Shown here one piece after another: positions 24,305 through 32,294 of a DNA stretch of 42,530 nucleotides (its first letter is position 1; every line of letters begins with the position of its first letter). A program made the translations under genes and the position numbers. Source of the DNA: an uncultured Collinsella sp. (GTDB lineage: Bacteria; Actinomycetota; Coriobacteriia; Coriobacteriales; Coriobacteriaceae); contig URBQ01000027.1 of NCBI GenBank assembly GCA_900546115.1, positions 1 through 42,530 on the forward strand, read 5' to 3'. Below the pieces are notes generated by a model, which was given only the letters and a program-made list of their open reading frames with translations, made no database searches and was not told the DNA's origin.

Positions 24305-26604
24305 GTGCGACCGAGCGCGAGCAAGTGATGCCACCACGACCATTGATGCCGTGGACGATGGCGCTTTGTGCCGGCTTGTGTGTGAGCTGTGGCTTGGTAC
24401 TTAACATGGCGGCCGATTTGCTGTTGGGAGAGCGGGCAGCGCCCGTCGCGTCGCTTATGGCCATTCCCGTTGCGGCTGCGGCTTGTATCGTATTGGCTCG
24501 GTCCTGTATGCGCCTTGTGCGGTGGAGACGATGGCTTTATGCCGCGGGCCTTGGCTTCTTGGCGGGGGCGGTCGTGTCCGCGGGTTGGGCGATCGGGACA
24601 CTGCGTGCTTCGAGCGCACTGGATAATCGGGCTGCGAGCAGTCTCGAGTTTGTTGTGCACGGCGACCCGTCCATCAGTGACGGTGCGTACTCCTATGCCT
24701 GCGATGCGTATGCGGGCGAAAAGCGTTTGGGTCAGGTGCGGCTGTCGTGTGATCGCGAGCTCGACGCCGGTTCGCATGTACGTGCTATCGGTCGAATTTC
24801 GCGCTTTGAGAACGATGCGTATGGGCGCTCACGCGTGCTTCGAGGCGAGGCGCGCAAGGTTAAAGCCGTTCGGATTGTGTCGGTCGATGAGGGCTCTCCG
24901 GAGCCGCTGCTTCGACTGCGAAATGGGCTGCTTGCGTCTATCGCGCCTGCGACCGACCCGGCGCGTGCGCTCATAGCCGGCATCGTCTGCGGTCGTTCGG
25001 CCGAGCTGCGCGCCCAGCCGGCGGGCGACTGGTTTTCGGTGACGGGAACGGCGCATCTTATCGCCGTCTCGGGCAGCCATTTGGCTATCGTGGGGTTTTT
25101 AATCGAGGGTTTATTGCAAAAGACTCGGTGCTCACGTGGTCTTCAGCGGGCGATACTGGCGATAACGCTTGTGGGCTACGCTACCTTTACGGGCGCGTCT
25201 CCCTCTGCCGTGCGCGCGTGCTGCATGGTGTTCGCGACGCTTGTCGTAAACGGCGCGGGGCGTCGCCGGCACGGCGCATCGGCACTCTTTGTTACCATGT
25301 CCATCTTTGTGCTACTGCGGCCGACGGTGCTGTTCGAGATGGGCTTTCAGCTTTCATGTGCCAGCGTCTTAGCCATTCTGTGCTTTTGCCCCTATGCGAC
25401 CTTCGCTTTGGGTGAGCTGGGCGTGCCATCGGGCGTTGCCAGCATGCTTTCCGTCACGCTGTGCTCGCAGTTGGCGACATTTCCCATTACCATTCCTGCC
25501 TTCGGTACGTTCTCGCTCATTGCTCCGCTGGCAAATGCGGTCATCGGTCCGGTGGTGAGCGTACTGCTTGCTGTGTCCATCGTGCTGGTTCCCTTTTCGC
25601 TCGTGGGACCGTTGCGGACTTGGGCGCTCGTTGTGCCCATGATTGCCGCCCGTTGCGCGCTGTTCTTCGAGCAGCTGTTTGCCGCCGTGCCGGGTGCATC
25701 CGTGAGCGTGCCGCCCGATAGCATGTGGATTTACCTAGTGCCGTGTTTGCTGGCGGTTCTGCTTGTCCGGTGGCCGCGTCCCCGTGCGCGTCCTATGGCG
25801 GTGGGGCTTGCATGCCTTGTGCTCTTGGCTGCGATTCCGTACGTCTACTGGGATCGATTCGCTCCGCCTTCGGTGACGGTGCTCGATGTGGGCCAGGCCG
25901 ATGCGATTCTTATCCGCCAGGGCGGCGCAGTAGCACTCGTCGATTGCGGACTCGACGAGCGCGTGGTGGCGGCGTTGGTCCGCAATAACGTGCACCATAT
26001 CGATGCCGTCTTTGTGACGCATTGGGATGAGGACCACTGGGGTGGTCTGCCTGCCGTGCTCGAACAGTTTTCGGTCGGAACGATTGCCGTGGCGGCGGAT
26101 GCGCTGGAGGATGCTCCTGCCGAGGTATTGAACCGACCTGGCGTGGAGTATCGGCAGGGGCGCCGTGGGGGTACGGTCGACATCGGCTCATTTTGCGCCC
26201 ACGTGATGTGGCCATTCGAGTCCGTGGATGGCGAGGGAAATGAGGACTCCCTTGTCCTGCTGCTCTCTTATGTTCAGGAAGGCAAGGGCCTGCGCATGCT
26301 CCTCACCGGTGATGCCGAGCTCGACCAAGAACGGGAATTCGTGCAGGAGGTGGGGGATATCGATGTCCTTAAACTTGGGCATCACGGCTCCAAGGTTTCA
26401 GTCGATGGTGAGTTGCTGGACGTCCTGAAGCCCGAGCTTTCCCTTGCGAGCGCGGGCGAGGGGAATCGATACGGCCATCCGTCCGATGCCTGCGTCGATG
26501 CCGTGAAGGAAGCGGGTGGTGTGTTCGCGTGCACCATCGAACACGGCGACATTACCGTCGCGCCGACTGCGAATGGCTTTGCGATGAGATGCCAGCGACC
26601 GTGA
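24301..26604 (+). CDS. comEC: DNA uptake channel protein ComEC/Rec2
   Basis: Polytopic membrane protein thought to form the channel for incoming single-stranded DNA and to degrade the other strand. The 767-residue protein has an N-terminal membrane region and OB-like segment, the ComEC core with AVSGSHLAIVGFLIEG and GASPSAVRACCM, further helices, and a C-terminal metallo-beta-lactamase-type domain from VTVLDVGQADAIL. That domain carries the metal motif HWDEDH at about 574-579, LTGDAE and LKLGHHGSK. All motifs are intact. The ATG overlaps the comEA stop. No pilus or comF genes are in the window. Confidence 0.95.
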   Translation: MSATEREQVMPPRPLMPWTMALCAGLCVSCGLVLNMAADLLLGERAAPVASLMAIPVAAAACIVLARSCMRLVRWRRWLYAAGLGFLAGAVVSAGWAIGTLRASSALDNRAASSLEFVVHGDPSISDGAYSYACDAYAGEKRLGQVRLSCDRELDAGSHVRAIGRISRFENDAYGRSRVLRGEARKVKAVRIVSVDEGSPEPLLRLRNGLLASIAPATDPARALIAGIVCGRSAELRAQPAGDWFSVTGTAHLIAVSGSHLAIVGFLIEGLLQKTRCSRGLQRAILAITLVGYATFTGASPSAVRACCMVFATLVVNGAGRRRHGASALFVTMSIFVLLRPTVLFEMGFQLSCASVLAILCFCPYATFALGELGVPSGVASMLSVTLCSQLATFPITIPAFGTFSLIAPLANAVIGPVVSVLLAVSIVLVPFSLVGPLRTWALVVPMIAARCALFFEQLFAAVPGASVSVPPDSMWIYLVPCLLAVLLVRWPRPRARPMAVGLACLVLLAAIPYVYWDRFAPPSVTVLDVGQADAILIRQGGAVALVDCGLDERVVAALVRNNVHHIDAVFVTHWDEDHWGGLPAVLEQFSVGTIAVAADALEDAPAEVLNRPGVEYRQGRRGGTVDIGSFCAHVMWPFESVDGEGNEDSLVLLLSYVQEGKGLRMLLTGDAELDQEREFVQEVGDIDVLKLGHHGSKVSVDGELLDVLKPELSLASAGEGNRYGHPSDACVDAVKEAGGVFACTIEHGDITVAPTANGFAMRCQRP

Positions 26605-26612
26605 TGACATCG

Positions 26613-26642
26613 TTGGCGCGCGGCTGGCCCCTGGGCTAAAAT
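26613..26642 (+). promoter_or_regulatory. Candidate holA promoter
   Basis: TTGGCG (26613-26618) and TAAAAT (26637-26642) with an 18-base spacer. The -10 overlaps an upstream in-frame ATG at 26641, which argues that the true holA start is the later ATG at 26683. Confidence 0.55.
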
Positions 26643-26682
26643 GGCACAGTACGAATTCGAGAGTCTGCGAGAGGGGAGCGCA

Positions 26683-27645
26683 ATGCCCGAAACCGGTCTG
26701 CTGCCGGCATATCTGATCGTTGGTACCGATGGGGTCAAGCGCGACCACGCCGTCTCGCGTATGAAAGCTCGCTTGGAAAAGTCGGGTATGGTTGAGTTCA
26801 ACCTCGATGAACGCGACATGACCAAAGACCCCGATATCGAGTCGATCATTGGCTCGCTCAATACCTTTCCCATGGGCAGCGAGTTTCGCCTGGTAATCCT
26901 TGACGGCTGCTCCAAGCTTGCCAAGGCGGTTTCCGAGCCGCTCGTCGAGTATCTGGCGAGTCCAAGTCCCACAACGGTCTGCCTTATTATCGCCGATTCG
27001 CTCGCCAAGAATACGCGCCTGTACAAGGCGATCGCCAAGATTGACAAGAAGGCCGTCATCGATTGCTCGGGCACCAAGCGCTGGGAGCTCCCACGCCGCG
27101 TGCAGCAGATGGCGACGCAACACGGCAAGTCCATCTCGGCGGCGGCCGCCGAGGAGCTTGTCTCGCGCTCGGGCGAGAACACCCGCATGCTCGATAACGA
27201 CTTGGCCAAGCTTGCCCAGATGGTCGAGGCCCCTCAGATTGAGCTTGCCGATGTGGAACGCTGGATCGTCCGCACGGCCGAGGTCCAGCCCTGGGATTTT
27301 CTCAACGCGGTATCGGCTCGTGATATACGCCGCTCGCTTGAGCTCTTCAATTTACTGCCCGTCAAGAGTTACGTGTGGACCTACACATTGCTGTGCGGCC
27401 GCATCCGTGAGCTGATCGTCGCCAAGGCGCTTGACTCTCGTGGGCAGGGCCGCGAGCTTGCCGCAACGCTCAAGCTCCAGTCCTGGCAGGTCAAAAATCA
27501 CCTGACCTGGGCACGCCGCTATTCGATGGCAGAGCTGGTCGCGGCGCTCGAGGGCGCGGTCGATGTGGAGCTCGCGCTTAAGGGTTCGGCCGATTCTCAG
27601 ACTGCGCTTTTGCTCTGGATTACGAACATCTTGAGAAAATCGTGA
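26683..27645 (+). CDS. holA: DNA polymerase III delta subunit
   Basis: The clamp-loader wrench that opens the beta sliding clamp. The 320-residue protein matches HolA: N-terminal AAA+-like domain starting LPAYLIVGTDGVKRDHAVSR, ATPase-dead core, and the C-terminal collar region (VQPWDFLNAVSARDIRRSLE, VKNHLTWARRYS). The ATG at 26683 follows a strong GAGAGGGGAG. An in-frame ATG at 26641 has no Shine-Dalgarno and sits in the promoter -10. holA downstream of comEC is a common Gram-positive order. Confidence 0.93.
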   Translation: MPETGLLPAYLIVGTDGVKRDHAVSRMKARLEKSGMVEFNLDERDMTKDPDIESIIGSLNTFPMGSEFRLVILDGCSKLAKAVSEPLVEYLASPSPTTVCLIIADSLAKNTRLYKAIAKIDKKAVIDCSGTKRWELPRRVQQMATQHGKSISAAAAEELVSRSGENTRMLDNDLAKLAQMVEAPQIELADVERWIVRTAEVQPWDFLNAVSARDIRRSLELFNLLPVKSYVWTYTLLCGRIRELIVAKALDSRGQGRELAATLKLQSWQVKNHLTWARRYSMAELVAALEGAVDVELALKGSADSQTALLLWITNILRKS

Positions 27646-27694
27646 TGATACCTGCCTATTTGACAAATTCGTTCTATCCCTTTGAGGGGGAGCG

Positions 27695-27703
27695 TGCTAT
27701 AGT
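27695..27703 (+). promoter_or_regulatory. rpsT promoter (extended -10)
   Basis: TGCTATAGT, identical to the rpmB extended -10. A consensus TTGACA occurs at 27660-27665 but is 32 bases upstream, too far to pair with it. The start near 27710 gives a leader of about 69 bases. Confidence 0.65.
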
Positions 27704-27778
27704 AGGCGCTTGCATGACCTCACCGTGTCTCAGAGGTGTCATACATTTTTTGCAAGGAACTCGAAAGGAACTCCAGAA

Positions 27779-28045
27779 GTGGCAAACATCAAGTCTCAGA
27801 AGAAGCGTATCCGCACCAATGAGGCAGCTCGCATGCGTAACAAGGCTGTCAAGTCCGAGCTCAAGACGCTGACCAAGCACGTCCAGTCCGCCGTCGCCGA
27901 GGGCGACGCCGAGAAGGCCCAGGCTGCCCTCAAGACCGTCACCAAGCGTCTCGACATGGCTGCCGCCAAGCATGTTATCCACAAGAACCAGGCTTCCAAC
28001 CGCAAGTCCGGTCTTGCCAAGCTCGTGAACAGCATCAACGCCTAA
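27779..28045 (+). CDS. rpsT: 30S ribosomal protein S20
   Basis: S20, a three-helix 16S rRNA binding protein. From the GTG at 27779 it is 88 residues, beginning MANIKSQKKRIRTNEAARMR and containing AAAKHVIHKNQASNRKSGLA, both typical. GAAAGGAA at 27763-27770 fixes this start over earlier frames. A GTG start is unusual for such an abundant protein but is known for S20 (UUG in E. coli), where it is linked to autoregulation. It is a single-gene unit with its own promoter and terminator. Confidence 0.95.
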   Translation: MANIKSQKKRIRTNEAARMRNKAVKSELKTLTKHVQSAVAEGDAEKAQAALKTVTKRLDMAAAKHVIHKNQASNRKSGLAKLVNSINA

Positions 28046-28080
28046 GTTGTAAATTTCACACCACACAGATTACGCGCATA

Positions 28081-28116
28081 AATGGAGCCTGTTTTATGGA
28101 ACAGGCTCCATTTTTT
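28081..28116 (+). terminator. Rho-independent terminator after rpsT
   Basis: A perfect 13-bp stem, AATGGAGCCTGTT (28081-28093) with 28100-28112, has a six-base loop and a run of six T. The lepA promoter region begins immediately after. Confidence 0.95.
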
Positions 28117-28119
28117 GTA

Positions 28120-28142
28120 CCGCTCGGGTAAGATAGTCCGCA
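28120..28142 (+). promoter_or_regulatory. lepA promoter, probably giving a leaderless mRNA
   Basis: The -10 TAAGAT (28129-28134) is preceded by GGG and followed by seven bases (AGTCCGC) before the A of the lepA ATG at 28142. That is the right distance for transcription to start on the A itself. There is no Shine-Dalgarno before the ATG. The sequence around it closely matches the dnaJ-like promoter at 32238-32260. Confidence 0.6.
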
Positions 28143-29953
28143 TGAATACTTCAATTGACATTTCCCACATCCGCAACTTCTCGATCGTTGCGCACATTGA
28201 CCATGGCAAGTCCACGATCAGCGACCGCATCCTCGAGCTCACCCATACCGTCGACGAGCGCGACATGGAGTCGCAGCTGCTCGACACCATGGATATCGAG
28301 CGCGAGCGCGGCATTACGATCAAGTCCAATGCCGTCCGCGTTTCCTATGACGCCGACGATGGTGAGACGTATCAGTTCAATCTGATCGATACGCCGGGCC
28401 ACGTGGACTTCACCTACGAGGTCTCGCGTTCGCTGGCTGCTTGCGAGGGTGCGGTACTCGTCGTCGACGCTACGCAGGGCGTCGAAGCGCAGACCGTCTC
28501 CAACGCGACGCTCGCCATGAACGCCAACTTGGACATTGTTCCGGCCATCAACAAGATTGACCTTCCCTCGGCGCACCCCGACGAGGTCAAGACCGAGATC
28601 GAGGATGACCTCGCGATCCCTGCCGACGATGCCGTGTGTGTCTCGGGCAAGACCGGCGAGGGTATCCACGATCTGCTGGAGTCCATTGTCTTTTTGATCT
28701 CGCCGCCCAAGGGCGATGCGAACGCGCCGCTCAAGGCACTCATCCTGGATTCGTATTTCGACGAGTATCGCGGCGTCGTCGCCACGGTGCGCATCTTTGA
28801 CGGTTCCATCAAAAAGGGCGATACCCTGCGCATGATGCAGGCAAAGGGCGACTTTTTGGTCGATGGCGTGGGCGTCAAGCGTCCCGCCGAGACTCCGGTC
28901 GATGCGCTGACGGTCGGCGAGGTGGGCTACGTGGTCACGGGCCTGAAGGACCCCGAGGCCGTGCGCGTGGGCGATACCCTCACGTGGGCGTCGAATCCCT
29001 GCCCCGAGCCGCTTCCCGGCTACCGCGAGGCTAAGCCCATGGTCTATACGGGCCTGTTCCCGATCGATAACAAGGACTATGAGAACCTGCGTGACGCGCT
29101 CGATAAGCTGCACGTCAACGACCCGTCGTTGGTGTGGGAGCCCGAGACCTCGGTGGCGCTCGGCTTTGGCTTCCGTGTGGGCTTCCTGGGCCTGCTGCAC
29201 ATGGAAGTCGTCAAGGAACGCCTGGAGCGCGAGTTCAATCTGGACCTCATTGCCACGAGCCCCTCGGTTGACTATCACGTCTACAAGACTGACGGAGAGA
29301 TGATTGATGTCCGTAGCCCGCAGGATCTTCCCGAGGCCACGCGCATCGAGCGTATCGAGGAACCCTACCTCAAGGCTAAGATCATCTGCCCGCCCGAGTA
29401 TACGGGTGCCGTCATGCAGCTCGCTATCGAGCACCGTGGCATTACAACCGACATGATCCATCTCACGAGCAAATCGGTCGAGATGCGCTTTGACATGCCG
29501 CTCGCCGAGCTCATCCTGGACTTCTTTGACCAGCTCAAGAGTCGTACCAAGGGCTATGCCTCGCTCGACTACGAGTTCAACGAGTACCGTCCCTCCGAGC
29601 TCGTTAAGCTCGATATCTTGCTTTCGGGCGATGAGGTGGACGCGCTGTCGTTTATCGTCCACAAGGACAAGGCCTATGGCCTGGCCCGTGGCCTGTGCGA
29701 CAAGCTTAAGGAGATCATCCCGCGTCAGCTGTTCGAGGTGCCCATCCAGGGTGCTATCGGCAATAAGATCATTGCCCGCTCCACCGTCAAGGCGCGTCGC
29801 AAGGACGTGCTTGCTAAGTGCTACGGCGGCGATATCTCGCGTAAGCGCAAGCTGCTCGAGAAGCAGAAAGAGGGCAAGAAGCGCATGAAGGCCATCGGAT
29901 CGGTCGAGGTCCCGCAGGAGGCCTTTATGGCGATCCTCAAGGTGGACGAGTAG
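28142..29953 (+). CDS. lepA: Elongation factor 4 (LepA)
   Basis: Ribosome-associated translational GTPase, a factor affecting initiation or assembly and stress translation. The 603-residue protein has G1 AHIDHGKST at 17-25, DTPGHVDF, NKIDLPSA, EF-G-like domains and the LepA-specific C-terminal domain (GNKIIARSTVKARRKDVLAKCYGGDISRKRKLLEKQKEGKKRMK in pieces). The ATG at 28142 gives the canonical N-terminus NFSIVAHIDHGKST; an in-frame start at 28082 would lie in the rpsT terminator. dusB follows after four bases. Confidence 0.96.
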   Translation: MNTSIDISHIRNFSIVAHIDHGKSTISDRILELTHTVDERDMESQLLDTMDIERERGITIKSNAVRVSYDADDGETYQFNLIDTPGHVDFTYEVSRSLAACEGAVLVVDATQGVEAQTVSNATLAMNANLDIVPAINKIDLPSAHPDEVKTEIEDDLAIPADDAVCVSGKTGEGIHDLLESIVFLISPPKGDANAPLKALILDSYFDEYRGVVATVRIFDGSIKKGDTLRMMQAKGDFLVDGVGVKRPAETPVDALTVGEVGYVVTGLKDPEAVRVGDTLTWASNPCPEPLPGYREAKPMVYTGLFPIDNKDYENLRDALDKLHVNDPSLVWEPETSVALGFGFRVGFLGLLHMEVVKERLEREFNLDLIATSPSVDYHVYKTDGEMIDVRSPQDLPEATRIERIEEPYLKAKIICPPEYTGAVMQLAIEHRGITTDMIHLTSKSVEMRFDMPLAELILDFFDQLKSRTKGYASLDYEFNEYRPSELVKLDILLSGDEVDALSFIVHKDKAYGLARGLCDKLKEIIPRQLFEVPIQGAIGNKIIARSTVKARRKDVLAKCYGGDISRKRKLLEKQKEGKKRMKAIGSVEVPQEAFMAILKVDE

Positions 29954-29957
29954 GTCT

Positions 29958-31001
29958 ATGGCGCTTTCTGAATACAGCAAGCGGCTGCTGGGCGCCTATG
30001 CCGAGCAGCCGTTCCTTATGGCTCCCATGGCGGGCGTGACCGACCCTGCCTACCGCATCATGTGCCGCCGTCGCGGTGCCAACCTTGCCTACAGCGAGAT
30101 GGTGAGCGTGGCGGGCCTTGCCTATGCCAGCAACAAGACCTGGCGCCTGGTGCTACCGGCCGACGAGGAGCAGCAGATTTGCGTGCAACTCTTCGGCTCC
30201 AAGCCCGATCAGTTTGCGAGCGCCGTCGCTGCCGTCGAGGAGCGCGTTGGCGATCGCCTGTCGCTCATCGATATCAATATGGCATGCCCCGCCCGCAAGG
30301 TTGTTACCAAGGGCGAGGGCTCGGCGCTCATGCGCACGCCCGACCTGGCGGAGAAGATCGTCGAGGCCACGGTGGGCGCGGCGCACGTGCCCGTGACCGT
30401 CAAGATTCGCAAAGGCTTTTATGCCGAGGACCGCAATGCCGCGACATTTGCCCAGATGCTTGAGGGCGCAGGGGCTGCCGCAGTCGCCGTGCATGGTCGT
30501 TGCGCCACGCAGCTCTACACCGGCCGGGCCGATTGGTCGGTCGTCGATGAGGTCGCAGATGCCGTTGAGATTCCCGTGATCGGTTCGGGTGATGTGTTCA
30601 CCGCCGAGGATGCCGCGGTGCATCTGCGAAACTCGGGTGCCAGCGCGGTGTTTATCGCGCGCGGCATCTACGGGAACCCGTGGGTGTTTGGCGATGCTCG
30701 CGCTCTTGCGCTCGATGGCACACCGGTGCCGGCGCGCAGCTCTGTCGAGCGCCTGGACGCCCTGCGTGAGCACCTAACGCTGACGCATGAGCTCCTGCCG
30801 CTCATGTCGCGTGCCCGTACGTACGCAAACTGGTACTTAAAAGGCATGCCCCATGCCGCCGCTTGGCGTGCCCATGTGGTGCGCTGCTCCACGTATGAGG
30901 AGTTTATGGCGCTGGTCGATGAGATCGAGCATGATGTGGTGGCCTGCGAGGCTGCCCTTGCCGCCGGCGAATCGGTGCCCCCTCATCCGCTGGAGGCTTA
31001 A
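29958..31001 (+). CDS. dusB: tRNA-dihydrouridine synthase
   Basis: FMN enzyme reducing uridine to dihydrouridine in tRNA D-loops. The 347-residue protein starts its TIM barrel with FLMAPMAGVTDPAYR; the active-site Cys110 lies in INMACPARKV and the FMN phosphate site in IARGIYGNPW. The C-terminal helical domain is present. The DusB subgroup assignment rests on the CPARKV form and length. It sits between lepA and hemW, with two-base spacing to the latter. Confidence 0.92.
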   Translation: MALSEYSKRLLGAYAEQPFLMAPMAGVTDPAYRIMCRRRGANLAYSEMVSVAGLAYASNKTWRLVLPADEEQQICVQLFGSKPDQFASAVAAVEERVGDRLSLIDINMACPARKVVTKGEGSALMRTPDLAEKIVEATVGAAHVPVTVKIRKGFYAEDRNAATFAQMLEGAGAAAVAVHGRCATQLYTGRADWSVVDEVADAVEIPVIGSGDVFTAEDAAVHLRNSGASAVFIARGIYGNPWVFGDARALALDGTPVPARSSVERLDALREHLTLTHELLPLMSRARTYANWYLKGMPHAAAWRAHVVRCSTYEEFMALVDEIEHDVVACEAALAAGESVPPHPLEA

Positions 31002-31003
31002 GG

Positions 31004-32236
31004 GTGGCCGTTACCGCGCTGTACGTGCACGTGCCGTTCTGTGCCCAAAAGTGCCGCTACTGCGACTTCGACTCGCGCAGCTTTGCTTCGTGTGATTTGG
31101 ATGCCGCGCTCGATTCCTATTTTGAGCAGTTGTTCGCGCGTCTCGATGCTTTTGGCAAGGCTGGGGCCCTCGACCAGATCCGCACCGTCTATGTTGGCGG
31201 CGGCACGCCGTCGCTGGCGGGGGAGCGCCTGGTGGAGCTGGCGCGGCGTATTCGTGCGTGGTGCGCCCCCGTTGAGTTTACCTGCGAGGCCAATCCCGAG
31301 TCGCTGACCGCCGAGCTTGCTACTGCGCTTGCCAAGGTTGGTGTCACACGCGTTTCTCTGGGCGTGCAAACGCTCGATAACACCGAACTTACCGCCATCG
31401 GCCGCATTCACGATGCCGATCGGGCGCTCGCCGCCATCGCGACGGTCAAGGACGCTGGGCTTGACGTGTCGTGCGACCTTATGTGCGGACTTCCCGGGCA
31501 GACCGCAGCGAGTTGGAAGCGTACGCTCGAGGGCGTGCTGGCGGCGGTTCCGCATCATGTGTCGGTTTACCCGCTCACGCTCGAGGTGGGGACGCCCCTC
31601 TATCGCATGGCGTGCCGTGACGAGTCGCTCGAGCCCGACGAGGATTTTCAGGCCGCCTGCATGTACGTGGCGCGCGAGCTCCTGGGTGCCGCCGGCTATC
31701 ACCCGTATGAGGTGGCGAGCTACGCGCTCGACGGCCATGAATGCGCCCATAACATTGCCTACTGGACCGGACAGGGTTACCTGGGTCTGGGCCGCTCTGC
31801 CGCCGGCATGCTCGATGCTGGGGACTTCGCTCGCTTGGCCGGGCTGTTTTGCGGCGCACTTGCTCGAGGCGACGCGTATCGCGTGCGTCTGGTACAGCGC
31901 GACGATGCTGCGACGACGTTTGATGCCGAGTGTCTGTCGCAGCGCGAGGCAGCAGCCGAGGATTTGATGCTCGCCTGTCGCATGACGCGCGGCGTTGGGT
32001 CTGACCTGTTGGTTCGCTCGGCAAACATTATCCCCGAGGACGAGCTGGCGGCGGCTTGCGACCGCGCGCTCGAGTTGGGCCTTGCCTCCTGGGTGTCCGA
32101 TGATGCTAAAGGGCATGCGGGGCGCGTTACATCGAAAGATGTTATCGAAGGTCGCACTCGCGCCCGTCTGGCTCCCACCCACTTGGGTTGGCTCGATGGA
32201 AATGTGCTGTTCGAGCTGTTTTGGGGTCTAGCTTAG
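31004..32236 (+). CDS. hemW: HemW-type radical SAM protein (heme chaperone)
   Basis: HemN-like radical SAM protein. Cys13, Cys17 and Cys20 form CxxxCxxC in FCAQKCRYCDF, and HNIAYW is the heme-binding HNxxYW motif that marks HemW rather than true coproporphyrinogen dehydrogenase. The 410-residue length fits. Such proteins are often misnamed oxygen-independent coproporphyrinogen oxidase. The GTG start at 31004 follows dusB by two bases. In Gram-positives hemW usually precedes hrcA-grpE-dnaK-dnaJ; here it precedes two dnaJ-type genes with no hrcA. Confidence 0.9.
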   Translation: MAVTALYVHVPFCAQKCRYCDFDSRSFASCDLDAALDSYFEQLFARLDAFGKAGALDQIRTVYVGGGTPSLAGERLVELARRIRAWCAPVEFTCEANPESLTAELATALAKVGVTRVSLGVQTLDNTELTAIGRIHDADRALAAIATVKDAGLDVSCDLMCGLPGQTAASWKRTLEGVLAAVPHHVSVYPLTLEVGTPLYRMACRDESLEPDEDFQAACMYVARELLGAAGYHPYEVASYALDGHECAHNIAYWTGQGYLGLGRSAAGMLDAGDFARLAGLFCGALARGDAYRVRLVQRDDAATTFDAECLSQREAAAEDLMLACRMTRGVGSDLLVRSANIIPEDELAAACDRALELGLASWVSDDAKGHAGRVTSKDVIEGRTRARLAPTHLGWLDGNVLFELFWGLA

Positions 32237-32237
32237 G

Positions 32238-32260
32238 CCGCTCGGGTAGAATGACCGCAT
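32238..32260 (+). promoter_or_regulatory. Promoter of the membrane J-protein gene
   Basis: GGGTAGAATGACCGCA with -10 TAGAAT (32247-32252); the start is near 32259, 36 bases before the ATG. It is nearly the same as the lepA promoter at 28120-28142, sharing CCGCTCGGGTA and CCGCAT. Confidence 0.55.
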
Positions 32261-32294
32261 TATATACGCTGCTGTGAGCAGGAGGTTGCCGCGC

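Noticed and set aside
26641..26682. Earlier ATG for holA at 26641
   Set aside because: It has no Shine-Dalgarno, overlaps a good -10 (TAAAAT), and the later ATG at 26683 has a strong site and gives the normal HolA N-terminus.
27660..27665. Consensus TTGACA as the rpsT -35 box
   Set aside because: It is 32 bases from the only good -10 and no suitable -10 lies 16-18 bases downstream.
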